Shown: positions 43,934-52,229, counted from the stretch's first letter. The stretch is 64,000 nt of DNA from Muribaculaceae bacterium Isolate-013 (NCI) (GCA_004102785.1 SCEJ01000003.1:84267-148266), one strand, 5' to 3'. Translations and numbers: made by a program. Notes: generated from the letters alone by a model not told the origin.

Positions 43934-44248
43934 TTACGCCTCTCTCGCGGCCTCGAAAGCGAGGCGGTCGTAGATGTTTTGGGAGATAACGGCACCGTAC
44001 CGGGCTTTGAGCAGGTGCATATATCTTATCGCGCTTTGGGCTGTCTTGCAGCCGCACCCTACATTATCTTTTGGAGCCACGCCCTTGAAGTAGACGTACC
44101 AGCGGTTGAACTTGCGCTGCGCCACGATGAGCTTTGGGGTGAGGGTCGGCTTGGTATCGACGACGGGGGCCTGGGTCTGCTTCTTCGCACGGGTCGAAGT
44201 GGTTTTAGCCTTTTTGTTTTCTGCGGTTTTGGAGGTTTTCTTTGCCAT
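43934..44248 (-). CDS. Small basic phage accessory protein
   Basis: The 104-residue protein has a lysine/threonine-rich N-terminal half (MAKKTSKTAENKKAKTTSTR, ending about residue 40). A globular part follows (LIVAQRKFNRWYVYFKGVAPKDNVGCGCKTAQSAIRYMHLLKARYGAVISQNIYDRLAFEA). The ATG has the same ACTTCAAAA start context as ardA and the 64-residue gene. It is preceded by a leader of about 180 bases containing a divergent promoter. Function unknown. Confidence 0.55.
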   Translation of the reverse strand: MAKKTSKTAENKKAKTTSTRAKKQTQAPVVDTKPTLTPKLIVAQRKFNRWYVYFKGVAPKDNVGCGCKTAQSAIRYMHLLKARYGAVISQNIYDRLAFEAAREA

Positions 44249-45016
44249 GATTTTGAAGTGTTGGGGGTTTGAGAAGTGAGCCGAGGCTCTTAATTTTTAC
44301 GAACAATCAAAAGTGCGGTCGTAATGAGCTGCCAAAAGCAAGGGTGATTACGCTCTTGCAGGAGCTTGCTCCGAAAGAGGGGGGAACGTGGAGCGCACAC
44401 CTGCCCTTGCGCCAGTGAATGACCGTACTAACTTTGTGACGGAAAAATAAGCCCCCGGCTCGCTCCCCCGGACATCTTCAAGGCAAAGGAGGCCGACCGC
44501 AGGGAACAATGGCAAAACCGCTCCGTGCGCAGAGGCGGCTCGTGCCCCTCGGTAGGCGAAGCCTGACCCTCGCACAGGCTCGGCGGCGGCAAGTTCGGCG
44601 GTGGGGAGTTTCAAGGGTTAGTGGTGAGAGGTTAATGTGGGGTGTAAGATGTCAGCGCGCGATGAGATATTTGCATCTGCGCCCGTGTGGGGTGCGTGTT
44701 CCAAAACGGTATGACCGCCCGGGTCGAGGCTGTGGGGGTGGCGCACCGGGCTGCGGCCCCCTCTCCCCTTGCAGTCCAACCTCTCACGGCGTATGGGGCA
44801 AATGGTTCACGGTCAAAGCGCGGTGCTTGTCGACTCCGATAGCGATGCGGTGCGGTGTTCCGTTGGGTGGCGGTCGGTGCGGCGGCGAGGGCTATGGGCG
44901 AAGGTTAGAGGTCGTTGCCCGGCGGTGGCCGGATTGTATTATGCTGCGGAGGGGGCGAAAGAGCAAAGTGAGAGTTGACCCGTGGGGTCAACCCTCTATC
45001 GTTGGGGAGGTGGAGA
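44249..45016. other. GC-rich intergenic region without a convincing gene
   Basis: It holds a plus-strand promoter (CCCTTG-N19-TAACTTTG at 44404-44436), then about 560 bases whose frames are arginine/glycine-rich and lack domains, and a perfect GTTGACCC/GGGTCAAC stem (44981-44999). The plus-strand promoter fires away from the 104-residue gene into this block. The stem may terminate the 64-residue gene. Confidence 0.5.
44404..44436 (+). promoter_or_regulatory. Divergent plus-strand promoter, copy 1
   Basis: CCCTTG, 19-base spacer, TAACTTTG. The same arrangement occurs at 45405-45438 and 56222-56254. Confidence 0.65.
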
Positions 45017-45211
45017 TTAGTATTCGCAGAAGCCTTGTACCATAGTGTAGTCTGCGTCGGGCACCTGGGCTGCTGCCTTTTCCTGTGCCTCGTCGGCTGT
45101 CCGGGCAATTACATATACTATTTCGCTTTCGCCGTCGAAGGTGATAACTTCTACTTGATATTCTTTGAGGCGGCGGTTTGTATCGAGGGAGATGCAGCTA
45201 ACGTATGTCAT
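45017..45211 (-). CDS. Small phage accessory protein (64 residues)
   Basis: MTYVSCISLDTNRRLKEYQVEVITFDGESEIVYVIARTADEAQEKAAAQVPDADYTMVQGFCEY is a compact alpha/beta sequence with a strand pattern (YQVEVITFDG, IVYVIARTADEAQEKAAAQV). No family recognised. It has the ACTTCAAAA start context shared with ardA and the 104-residue gene, and a 220-base leader containing a divergent promoter. The shared leader hints at the same expression timing as ardA. Confidence 0.5.
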   Translation of the reverse strand: MTYVSCISLDTNRRLKEYQVEVITFDGESEIVYVIARTADEAQEKAAAQVPDADYTMVQGFCEY

Positions 45212-45404
45212 GGTTTTGAAGTTTTTGAGAGTTATTACTGTGCGCCGGGGCGCGTTTGATTTTTACGCCGCAATCAGGGAACGGTTGAGCCAGTCGGCAC
45301 GACGGTAGCCAACAAGGGTTCGGGGCAAAGGGTTTATCCCCTGTGGAATACTCTTTTTTATGCTTGCCTGAAAAAAGGAAGATTTTTGCCCTGAACGTGT
45401 CTTG

Positions 45405-45438
45405 CCCTTGTCAGCGTAGGCGACCCGTTCTAACTTTG
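45405..45438 (+). promoter_or_regulatory. Divergent plus-strand promoter, copy 2
   Basis: CCCTTG, 20-base spacer, TAACTTTG. Confidence 0.6.
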
Positions 45439-45803
45439 CGAAGTGAAATATCAACCGTGCTTCCGTGCGTGTTTACAAGTATGACTCCCTCAAATAACTG
45501 CCTCGCAAAACTATGATATATGTTTGCCTCCCCCGATGCGAGCCGCTGCATCACACCAATCTATGCCGTGAAGTTATCCCCGACGGCCAAAGCTCTCTTT
45601 ATTCTTATTGCCCGAACTGCCGATGATGCGCCATAGAATTGCAGCCCTGTGTCCTGTGCAGCCGGAACACCGCTGTAAGGCTCTTGCGAATAGTCTGCCC
45701 TCCCGAAGATAGAGGCCGTAATGAACGGTCGCAGTCCTTATCTTTGCGAAGCGCCCCCGGAGTGATACCGCTCTCCCTCGGGGGTGGCCGAGGGGCACGG
45801 AAA

Positions 45804-45850
45804 AGCAGCGGACTCCGGCTCTATCATCAGGATAGATCCGAAGTCCGTTG
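45804..45850. repeat. Long imperfect hairpin (21-position stem)
   Basis: GCAGCGGACT pairs with AGTCCGTTGC and the inner TCTATC with GATAGA. Two mismatches interrupt a 21-position stem with a five-base loop. It directly abuts cloverleaf-like copy B. Coordinates are approximate by a few bases. Confidence 0.65.
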
Positions 45851-45857
45851 CCTATGT

Positions 45858-45947
45858 TAGCGATATACGCCCTCAATGGGTCGAGATTACAAGCTCGACG
45901 GCTTGCCGCATTAGCGCGACGGCGCGGTGGCGCCGGAACACAAAAAG
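45858..45947 (-). ncRNA. Cloverleaf-like structured element, copy B
   Basis: The minus-strand RNA is homologous to copy A at 42394-42480: same GTTCCGGCGCCAC opening, same GCTAATGCGGCAAGC segment. The closing stem is GTGTT/AACAT in place of GCGTT/AACGC and the hairpin is GTCGAG/CTCGAC in place of GTCAAG/CTTGAC. It lies downstream of the OMP gene stop. Confidence 0.6.
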
Positions 45948-46018
45948 AAAATCCCCGACATCGCTGCCGAGGATAATATATGTTGTATGATTAGATGCTG
46001 TATGATTATATGTGTCTT

Positions 46019-46693
46019 TTAGAATTGGTAGCCGACTGATAAGAAGATGCTTTGGCTCAGTTCTTTATTAGGAACCCAGAATTTCGAGCCGTTTTGGAGT
46101 GTCACGTTCCTGCGACCGGAATAGTAGTCAAGGTTGGATATGCCATATCCGGCACCAATCACAAAACGGTCAATAGAAAGATTTACGGAAAGTCTTGCGT
46201 TCCAGTAAAACCAGTCAAGCCCTTTGTTCGGAAATTTCATATAATCTACGACTGTGCCTACATTACCTTTAATATCATAAATATCATAGGTCAGTGAATT
46301 TCTAAAAGGGCAGGCAAGACTGATGCCGGGTTCGGCTTGAAACCACAAGCGAATATCATCTTTGTTTTTGAGCAGGTTCGGAGTTTTGAAGATTACAGAT
46401 GGCTTGAATATAATCCATGCCACGTTTTTCTCATTATCCGCCAAACTCGCTTCATGCCCGTTTATCGTAGTTGTACGGCTCGGTTGGTTGTATTGTGACG
46501 TCAGTTCCATACCAAGAGCAACACCGATATATTTATGGAAATGCCACGCAATAGACGGCTCAATCGTCCAAGCCTGTTCATTGTTTAGATATATGCCACC
46601 ATAAAGAGTAGCTGTGAACGGTCGCTTTTCTTCCTGTGCGAAAGTTGTCAGAGCAACCATGAATAAGACAAAAAGTATCAACAACTTCTTCAT
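46019..46693 (-). CDS. Outer-membrane beta-barrel protein, cargo
   Basis: The 224-residue protein starts MKKLLILFVLFMVALTTFAQEEK (signal peptide; an earlier start at 46717 is less likely). Amphipathic strands run throughout (FTATLYGGIYLNNEQAWTIEPSIAWHFHKYIGVALGMELTSQY; RLSVNLSIDRFVIGAGYGISNLDYYSG), and it ends with the aromatic barrel terminus SIFLSVGYQF. It is a small OmpX/PorT-like barrel. A TAAATTTG element lies upstream (about 46735-46742). Inserted between terminase and the tail-end packaging genes, it is a lysogenic cargo gene that could alter the cell surface. Confidence 0.75.
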   Translation of the reverse strand: MKKLLILFVLFMVALTTFAQEEKRPFTATLYGGIYLNNEQAWTIEPSIAWHFHKYIGVALGMELTSQYNQPSRTTTINGHEASLADNEKNVAWIIFKPSVIFKTPNLLKNKDDIRLWFQAEPGISLACPFRNSLTYDIYDIKGNVGTVVDYMKFPNKGLDWFYWNARLSVNLSIDRFVIGAGYGISNLDYYSGRRNVTLQNGSKFWVPNKELSQSIFLSVGYQF

Positions 46694-46734
46694 AACCGTT
46701 TTATTTGAAAATATCAATGAATAAAGCCAGTCAA

Positions 46735-46742
46735 CAAATTTA
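46735..46742 (-). promoter_or_regulatory. -7 element of the OMP cargo gene
   Basis: Minus-strand TAAATTTG about 42 bases before the ATG. The remaining 46750-47000 holds AT-rich sequence with nothing else recognisable. Confidence 0.45.
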
Positions 46743-47000
46743 GTATTGTTTTTATCGCTGAGTTATGCTTGTTTTCGAGCCAAGTCTTGTTATTGTCAAG
46801 TACCTTGTAGTTTAGACACCTTAAACTCAGCATCTTTCCCGTTAATACTTAACTTGACGACAGGATTTGAGAACTTTGTAAGGTGCAGAACTGCAAGCGT
46901 ATGAAAAATTCATCAGGCGTTTTCATAAATTCCAGATTTTAAGAATACAAAATTAGCGAAAAAATCCGGAATACGGAAGCAATATGCTCACAAACAGGTG

Positions 47001-48626
47001 TCAAAGCACCCCCGACATAGAGAGGTTGAACGCATCGCGGTATGGAAATTTCTCACAACCGATGTAGAGGGTATCGAAAGCGTCGGTGCCGTCGGTGCGG
47101 TGTTCGAGCAGGTCTTCTTCGCTCTCGGCGAGCTTTTCGCCGGACTTGTCTTTGTCGAAGCCGTTGCGGCCACGGCGCACTCCGGCTGACTGTATGGCGA
47201 GGATAAGGTCTTCGTTGTTGGAGCGGTTGAAAAAAGGCATCAGGCGTTGCTTACCGGCAAAGGCTTGGTTGATGAGCAGGTATTTTTCCTCCTTGCGCAT
47301 AGGGTTGCCGAGATATACGGCCTCGACCGTCCAACCGTGGCGCTCGAACTCGTGCACCACCCACCAACGGAAGTCCTGGTCGTTGACGGCGTAGTTAGAG
47401 CCGAGGGCGGTTGCATCGAAGTAAAATACTACGGTCTTGTTGCGGTGGGTGGCGTAGTAGCGGCAGAAGTCGTCGATAAGCGCAGGTATCTTGCGCTCGA
47501 ATTTGACGTAAAAGGATTTAATGACGTTGAGGCGGCGGTCGCGTGGCTGACCGGCGACAATCCAGTTGATATTGGCGTTGTAGTCCATACCGATGCAGAT
47601 AGGCGCGTCGGGGTCAACGTCGGCGTCGGCTCGCGCATCGAGCGTGGCGAAGTCGTAATCATAGCCGAGGGTGTCGAGGTATTGGTTATCGTTGGCATCG
47701 TATTTGTGGGCCTCGCGCATCGAGGAATAAAAACCGTCCTTTGCAATTCCGATCCTCTGGCACAGGATAGAGGTTTGGAAAGTCAAAGGTGTAAGGTCGC
47801 GCTTCATCTGCTTTATGTAGTTCTCGCCGAGAAGCTGCAAATTTCCGATTGAGGAATACTCGCGATAATACACGGCGACTGACCGCATCTTGTTAAGGTT
47901 GCGGTCGAGGCGGCGGAGGTAGCCTTTGAGGTGAGCCGGAACGGGTTTACCGTTGGCGTTAAGGGAGCGTATGCGTTCCTTGGTGCGCCAAATTTCATAT
48001 ACGGTGCCCTCAATGGTGGCTATCAGCTCCGCGTCCATTTTATCCTTGTAGTGCAAGAACCAGGAGCCTTTGGTGGTCTGCGGCATATCGCTCAATATCA
48101 TAATCGAGTGATTGAAAGAGTGCTTTCCGAAGTGCGACTTAATGCCGCCGTTGGCCGGTAGCGTTTCGTCTTTGAGTTTGGCGTAATCAATAAATTTGGC
48201 TTCATCGACCAACAGCCACGACAGGGTCAGTGAGTTGGAGCTGCCCGGTCGGTCTTGCGAAATGATAACGGCGACGCTGCCGTTGTAAAAGGAAATGACG
48301 TGTTCGTAGTCTTTCGGGTCGATGATTGGTTGCTTGAAAGTCTTTGGTGGTTTTCGGCCGACAACATAATGCACCCCCTCGATGAAGCCCCAGCGTTTCC
48401 ACGCGGCGAGCAAGCCAGGGATTGTGTTAGTCAATCCGTGCTTGAAAGTCGGCACTACGATGCCGCCTGTCGAGCCGGGCATACGCTGCATATTGCGCAG
48501 CACAAATGGTGCGGCGATGCTGTCGGTCTTGCCGGTGCGTCGCCCTGCGACTATAACTGTGGTGTTCGCGCCGATAAGCTGCGTTAGGCGTTGGGGCTTG
48601 TTAAAGTAAACTTTCTTGTCGGCCAT
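47001..48626 (-). CDS. terL: Terminase large subunit
   Basis: The 541-residue protein has Walker A AGRRTGKT (residues 27-34), Walker B WLLVDEAKF (about 137-145), a motor C-motif region SIMILSDMPQTTKGSW, and a C-terminal RNase H-like nuclease domain beginning PICIGMDYNANINWIVAG (about residue 345), with further acidic motifs in VVFYFDATALGSNY and DGTDAFDTLYIG. It cuts and packages DNA through the portal. It follows the small-subunit gene and is intact. Confidence 0.93.
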   Translation of the reverse strand: MADKKVYFNKPQRLTQLIGANTTVIVAGRRTGKTDSIAAPFVLRNMQRMPGSTGGIVVPTFKHGLTNTIPGLLAAWKRWGFIEGVHYVVGRKPPKTFKQPIIDPKDYEHVISFYNGSVAVIISQDRPGSSNSLTLSWLLVDEAKFIDYAKLKDETLPANGGIKSHFGKHSFNHSIMILSDMPQTTKGSWFLHYKDKMDAELIATIEGTVYEIWRTKERIRSLNANGKPVPAHLKGYLRRLDRNLNKMRSVAVYYREYSSIGNLQLLGENYIKQMKRDLTPLTFQTSILCQRIGIAKDGFYSSMREAHKYDANDNQYLDTLGYDYDFATLDARADADVDPDAPICIGMDYNANINWIVAGQPRDRRLNVIKSFYVKFERKIPALIDDFCRYYATHRNKTVVFYFDATALGSNYAVNDQDFRWWVVHEFERHGWTVEAVYLGNPMRKEEKYLLINQAFAGKQRLMPFFNRSNNEDLILAIQSAGVRRGRNGFDKDKSGEKLAESEEDLLEHRTDGTDAFDTLYIGCEKFPYRDAFNLSMSGVL

Positions 48627-48640
48627 ATTGGAAAAATTTG

Positions 48641-48648
48641 TAAATTTG
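48641..48648 (+). promoter_or_regulatory. -7 element for the small membrane protein gene
   Basis: TAAATTTG on the plus strand, 29 bases before the ATG at 48678. Confidence 0.45.
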
Positions 48649-48677
48649 CAGGGTGAGCTGCTAAAATTCAGATAACT

Positions 48678-48896
48678 ATGAGTAGAGAACTATTTGCAAT
48701 AATCTTACTAATCGGCGTTCTTATGTTCGTCGGCCTCGTTATAATGTTAGGTATCTACTCTCGTCGCCAACTGAAAAAAGTTAATGAATTGAAGATGCCC
48801 CCGAACATAGAGCAGATAAGAAGAAAGAGCCGATTATTTGCCTTACTCGTTGTTATAATCTCCCTCATTTTTGCTTTCTTCATTTTTGGGAAATAA
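48678..48896 (+). CDS. Small two-helix membrane protein, opposite strand cargo
   Basis: The 72-residue protein has two transmembrane helices (FAIILLIGVLMFVGLVIMLGIYS and LFALLVVIISLIFAFFIFGK) joined by a basic loop. It lies between the terminase genes on the opposite strand and its 3' end overlaps the small-subunit gene by 54 bases. The own promoter and AT-rich composition suggest a real cargo gene. A role in superinfection exclusion would fit the size and topology but is a guess. Confidence 0.5.
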   Translation: MSRELFAIILLIGVLMFVGLVIMLGIYSRRQLKKVNELKMPPNIEQIRRKSRLFALLVVIISLIFAFFIFGK

Positions 48897-49481
48897 CAGG
48901 TCAAATTCGAGGTCGACTTCCTCAAATTCCACATCTTCGATGTCGATTGTTTCGGCGCGATACTTTTGTATCATAGCCGAGATTTTCTCGTTGATGTTGG
49001 GGATAGGCTCGATGCCGAGGACTCGCGGATCATCGGTAGCGGTGAACGGCTGCACGAGTATTTGGTCGAGCGGCAGTGCCTGTTCATCTTCGAGGTCGAC
49101 GCGGTTCAGCTTACCGTAGGCGGTGGCCGCACGTTCCATAGTCTTGCTGTCCTTGCGCTTCTCGGCCATTTTGTAAGTTGCGATAAGCATTTCGTTGGTG
49201 CGCCAACGGTGGAAGTCGCGGCTTGCGCTGCCGAGCATGGGGAGCAAGGACTTGACAACGGCAAGGTCGGAATAAGCCGTTGTGCGGTGTATTCCGTGGC
49301 GTTGGCATACCTCGGCGACAAATTCGCGGTCGGTGCCGTCGGGGTTTGCGATGAACCAGTTATACATTTCGCGCACACGAAGCACCTTATCCACAACGGC
49401 TTGTGGATATTGCTCTCGCAGTTCTACCTCTTTGGTGAACAAGTGCGCCCGGCATACATCTATGGTGTTCGGTGTTGGCAC
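48843..49481 (-). CDS. terS: Terminase small subunit (putative)
   Basis: The 212-residue protein (GTG start) has a helix-turn-helix-like N-terminal region (REFVAEVCQRHGIHRTTAYSDLAVVKSLLPM), a helical middle (FHRWRTNEMLIATYKMAEKRKDSKTMERAATAYGKLNRVD) and an acidic C terminus (IEDVEFEEVDLEFDLLF). It directly precedes terL. Position, size and DNA-binding-type N terminus support a small-subunit role in recognising packaging sites. Confidence 0.7.
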   Translation of the reverse strand: MPTPNTIDVCRAHLFTKEVELREQYPQAVVDKVLRVREMYNWFIANPDGTDREFVAEVCQRHGIHRTTAYSDLAVVKSLLPMLGSASRDFHRWRTNEMLIATYKMAEKRKDSKTMERAATAYGKLNRVDLEDEQALPLDQILVQPFTATDDPRVLGIEPIPNINEKISAMIQKYRAETIDIEDVEFEEVDLEFDLLFPKNEESKNEGDYNNE

Positions 49482-49520
49482 GGCTTCAAGTATTAGGTAT
49501 GAGTTATGAGTGACGAAGTA

Positions 49521-49796
49521 TTACTCGTCGTCCTCCATATCAAGGAGATTTCGGTGTGCGTTCTCGATAGCGAGCGGCGACCCTACCTGTGCAAGCATCA
49601 TTTCCTGGGAATGGAGCTTGACTTTTGATGCAGCCTTGCCGCGTCGGTAGGCTTTCGACACCTCGGTTGTGCGGTCGGCTATATCGGAACGCAGCACATC
49701 AGCCGGAATATCGAGTATTACGGCCATATCGGATATTTTGAGGTAGATAGACGCAAATTTTTCAATCTGCTGCAAGTCGTTCTGCGAATAGGTCAT
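49521..49796 (-). CDS. Small helical phage protein upstream of terS
   Basis: The 91-residue protein (MTYSQNDLQQIEKFASIYLKISDMAVILDIPADVLRSDIADRTTEVSKAYRRGKAASKVKLHSQEMMLAQVGSPLAIENAHRNLLDM) has an HTH-like helix pair (MAVILDIPADVLRSDI) and a pattern reminiscent of terminase small-subunit DNA-binding domains. It may be an accessory packaging factor. It overlaps the PLD-like gene. Confidence 0.5.
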   Translation of the reverse strand: MTYSQNDLQQIEKFASIYLKISDMAVILDIPADVLRSDIADRTTEVSKAYRRGKAASKVKLHSQEMMLAQVGSPLAIENAHRNLLDMEDDE

Positions 49797-50283
49797 GGAG
49801 CGGTACGGAGTGATTGGTTATTAAATCGTTGACTTGGTCGTAGAGATTTGCGAAAATCTCCGGCGAAGTCGAGATAAAGGCCGACTCGTGGCGGTTGCCG
49901 CGAGTGAGGTTTTGCGAGGTTATTACCGATACGGTTTCTCCGGCCTCGGAGCGAACCAACAAAATCTTGCTGTGATTATCGGCAAGATATGTACGTTCTA
50001 TAACTTGGGTGATGAACGCCCAAAGTTTGAGCGTTTTGTTGGTGGCCTTATGGTCGAGCACAAGGTTGATGCGCGACACTTTATTTGCACGGCAGATAAA
50101 GAAAAGTCGGCGCAAAAATTCCTCGGAAATGGAGAAAGAAGTTTGCCAAACCTCGGCGGTGCCGACTTGGCTTAAAATCCATTCGAGAATGTCGGCCACC
50201 TGCACGGCATTAGAAAGATATGCCTGAAATGGCGTATCTTTCAGTGGGCGGAGGATTTGGTCGATGTCGGCAGTGCGTTTCAC
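49762..50283 (-). CDS. Phospholipase D-like nuclease-fold protein
   Basis: The 173-residue protein (GTG start) has one HKD-like motif, DNHSKILLVRSEAGETVSVITSQNLTRGNRHESAFIS (His and Lys spaced as in HxK, then the N-L-T-x-G-N-R-x-E segment typical of the PLD fold), and a helical N-terminal part. Single-HKD proteins usually dimerise. It sits between the 206-residue gene and the packaging genes. Nuclease or structural role; the assignment of fold is good, of function weak. Confidence 0.68.
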   Translation of the reverse strand: MKRTADIDQILRPLKDTPFQAYLSNAVQVADILEWILSQVGTAEVWQTSFSISEEFLRRLFFICRANKVSRINLVLDHKATNKTLKLWAFITQVIERTYLADNHSKILLVRSEAGETVSVITSQNLTRGNRHESAFISTSPEIFANLYDQVNDLITNHSVPLHDLFAERLAAD

Positions 50284-50306
50284 TACGTTTAGGTTTTAAG
50301 TTTAAG

Positions 50307-50927
50307 TTATGAGTGACGAGGTGATTTTTTGCGTGAGCTCGGCTTACTTTTGACTTCGTCACTCTGACTTACTACATATTTGTCGTATGCTTCCCAGTTG
50401 GCGTGCAGCTTCTTGTCGAGTGATATAAGTTCTTTGAGGAACGGGTAACGCTCGGAGTCGGGGCAGGTGGCGCTGTCGAGCGAAAGCGAGCGGAGGCGCA
50501 GATGCAGCTCGCGCATACGTTGGAGAATAGAGAGGTTTTCAACGAATTTCGCCTTGATGTCGTCGGGGAGTGCGTCGTGGTCGGCACGTTTGCCTTTTGG
50601 CTGCTCGTCGGCTTTGGCTGCGAGCGGTATGTGTTCGGCCACGATAGCCTCGACCTGCTGCTCCATATCCTCGACCTGCGCACGGGTGAGGTCGGCGACG
50701 CGGAAGTTGTAATACTTTTGAAGTTGGTAGTCCACGAAGTCGTGGCGGCGGTCAATCTGCGATATTATGTTGCGGTACATAATTTGATTGCCCGACAGCT
50801 TCAAAAGGTAGAGAGCGCCGACGGCATAGTCGCGCTCCGCTTCCGGCGTTTCGAGCCACTGCTTGATTTGTTCGGTAAATTTGTGGTCCATTTGAGGGGT
50901 CAGTTTTACTTTGGCCGCAGGGGTCAA
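50307..50927 (-). CDS. Phage protein of unknown function between PRTase and PLD-like genes
   Basis: The 206-residue helical protein (TTG start overlapping the previous stop; an ATG 12 codons downstream at 50891 is an alternative) contains FTEQIKQWLETPEAERDYAVGALYLLKLSGNQIMYRNIISQIDRRHDFVDYQLQKYYNFRV and a coiled C-terminal half. No family recognised. Its place among packaging-related genes is the only clue. Confidence 0.55.
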   Translation of the reverse strand: MTPAAKVKLTPQMDHKFTEQIKQWLETPEAERDYAVGALYLLKLSGNQIMYRNIISQIDRRHDFVDYQLQKYYNFRVADLTRAQVEDMEQQVEAIVAEHIPLAAKADEQPKGKRADHDALPDDIKAKFVENLSILQRMRELHLRLRSLSLDSATCPDSERYPFLKELISLDKKLHANWEAYDKYVVSQSDEVKSKPSSRKKSPRHS

Positions 50928-51631
50928 AGTTTATTATTTATTCCTGTGAAGAAAATGAGGTTATAACCGAGTGGTTGGAGCAGGTCGCGCATCGAGAGCA
51001 TCGTTGCGCCGGTGGTGACAAAATCGTCGAATACGATTATGTTGCGCTCGGTCGGTGGCGCTTTAACAAGGGTAAAGACAGCCCCGACACGATGCTTTGA
51101 GTGACACTCGGCGAGATCTTCGTAGAAGTTCACGCCCAGGAGTGTTGCGAGCCTTGCGGAAATGAGCGATGCAAAATTGCGTTCCTTGTGGCGACGCTTC
51201 GGCGAGGTGACGATGCACCAGTCGCCGGTGGCGAGCGAATTGCCGAGTATCTGCCGGATAAGGGTATTCATTCCCACGGCGAACTTCCCGATCATATCGG
51301 GGTCGCTCTTGATGTCGGTGAGAGTCCGGCCATATAGCGACTTTTTCCAAAGGGAGATAATGCCAAAAGCCGGGTTGCGGTAGGAAATGCGCACTTTATT
51401 AGGGGCGAAGTCGCAGCGAGCCTCGGCCTGTTGCACATCTTTCCACGCGGCACGGCTCTTTTCGGCGAAAAGGTCTTTGGTACGGGAGGGAGTAAAAGAT
51501 GCGTCGAGGTCGGGAACATCAAGCGAAGGCACTTCGATGTCTTTCAACACTTCGTCCAACGCTATCGCTCCCTCCCTGACGCATCGTTTGGGGAGTGGAA
51601 ATTGGAGATTGGGAATTGGTTTGTCAATCAT
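50924..51631 (-). CDS. ComF-like phosphoribosyltransferase-fold protein
   Basis: The 235-residue protein has a heptanucleotide-derived N terminus (IPNLQFPLPKR), a middle part with NSLATGDWCIVTSPKRRHKERNFASLISARLATLLG and the PRPP-binding loop IIVFDDFVTTGATMLSMRDLL (about residues 199-220). ComF-type proteins are linked to DNA uptake and nucleotide handling; some phages carry type I PRTases of unknown use. Its place between the tail-tube-like gene and packaging genes is unusual for an enzyme of this kind. Catalytic residues appear intact. Confidence 0.75.
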   Translation of the reverse strand: MIDKPIPNLQFPLPKRCVREGAIALDEVLKDIEVPSLDVPDLDASFTPSRTKDLFAEKSRAAWKDVQQAEARCDFAPNKVRISYRNPAFGIISLWKKSLYGRTLTDIKSDPDMIGKFAVGMNTLIRQILGNSLATGDWCIVTSPKRRHKERNFASLISARLATLLGVNFYEDLAECHSKHRVGAVFTLVKAPPTERNIIVFDDFVTTGATMLSMRDLLQPLGYNLIFFTGINNKL

Positions 51632-51656
51632 ACAATTACCAATAACCTGTTACCTT

Positions 51657-52229
51657 TCAGGCGGCTTTCTTGCACTCGATGTCGCCGTCCTCGGTTTCGA
51701 GAGTGCCGACATAGAACGGCGCAGGCACCTCGTCGGTAGCCTCGACGTTAATAGTGGTAGAGGTGGTGCCGGTGGCGCCCTGTCCGAGATCTTGTGCGAC
51801 GGTGGCCTTTGTGCTCCATTTGTCGTTGCCGAGGACGCGGAAGTTGCCTTTCATATCCTCGATTACGAAAACATTGTCGGTGTTGTTGATGTAGGCAGCG
51901 GCGGCGGAAGCGTCCGCGCCCACGCCGGGGTGAACGGCGACAAGTTTGTTAAGCTGCGTTTGGCTCGGAAGCTCGCCCTGCGCCTCGGAGGTCAGCTGCG
52001 ACTTGTCGGGGAGTATGTCGATATATCGCCATTTGGCATCGGCGGCGAGAGTGAAAGAGCCGTCGAGGATAGCCGACGTGGGGCGACCGAGTTCATCACG
52101 GGGAAGCTGCGGAAAGGCCACAATCAGGCTCTTGGCGAGATAGTAGATGCGGCGTTTCACACCGGGCAGCTCGGGGGTGCCCTGACACCACCCGAGCGAC
52201 TTTTGGATTGAGGTACATTTTGTAGCCAT
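51657..52229 (-). CDS. Phage structural protein following the major capsid protein
   Basis: The 190-residue protein (MATKCTSIQKSLGWCQGTPELPGVKRRIYYLAKSLIVAFPQLPRDELGRPTSAILDGSFTLAADAKWRYIDILPDKSQL) follows the capsid gene. Its size and strand-rich character fit a tail-tube or decoration protein, and the segment FYVGTLETEDGDIECKKAA suggests a beta-sandwich. No clear family match from reading. Assigned as virion protein by position. Confidence 0.6.
   Translation of the reverse strand: MATKCTSIQKSLGWCQGTPELPGVKRRIYYLAKSLIVAFPQLPRDELGRPTSAILDGSFTLAADAKWRYIDILPDKSQLTSEAQGELPSQTQLNKLVAVHPGVGADASAAAAYINNTDNVFVIEDMKGNFRVLGNDKWSTKATVAQDLGQGATGTTSTTINVEATDEVPAPFYVGTLETEDGDIECKKAA

Larger units (their letters stand above)
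45212..46018. other. Intergenic region with structured elements, no convincing gene
   Basis: It holds a divergent promoter (45405-45438), a possible plus-strand -7 box TATCTTTG (45739-45746), a CCCCCG/CGGGGG hairpin (about 45753-45787), the long hairpin at 45804-45850 and cloverleaf-like copy B. Short frames here are low quality. It separates the 64-residue gene from the OMP gene. Confidence 0.5.

Noticed and set aside
44509..45045. 178-codon plus-strand frame rich in Arg and Gly
   Set aside because: Low-complexity composition from GC-rich DNA and no recognisable fold. It runs into the gene on the other strand.
45263..45453. 63-codon minus-strand frame upstream of the 64-residue gene
   Set aside because: It starts in the complement of the divergent promoter and ends in the leader; no sign of coding selection, though similar short frames may occur in relatives.
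45739..45947. Retron msr-msd locus
   Set aside because: No reverse transcriptase in the neighbourhood; only the hairpin shape is similar.
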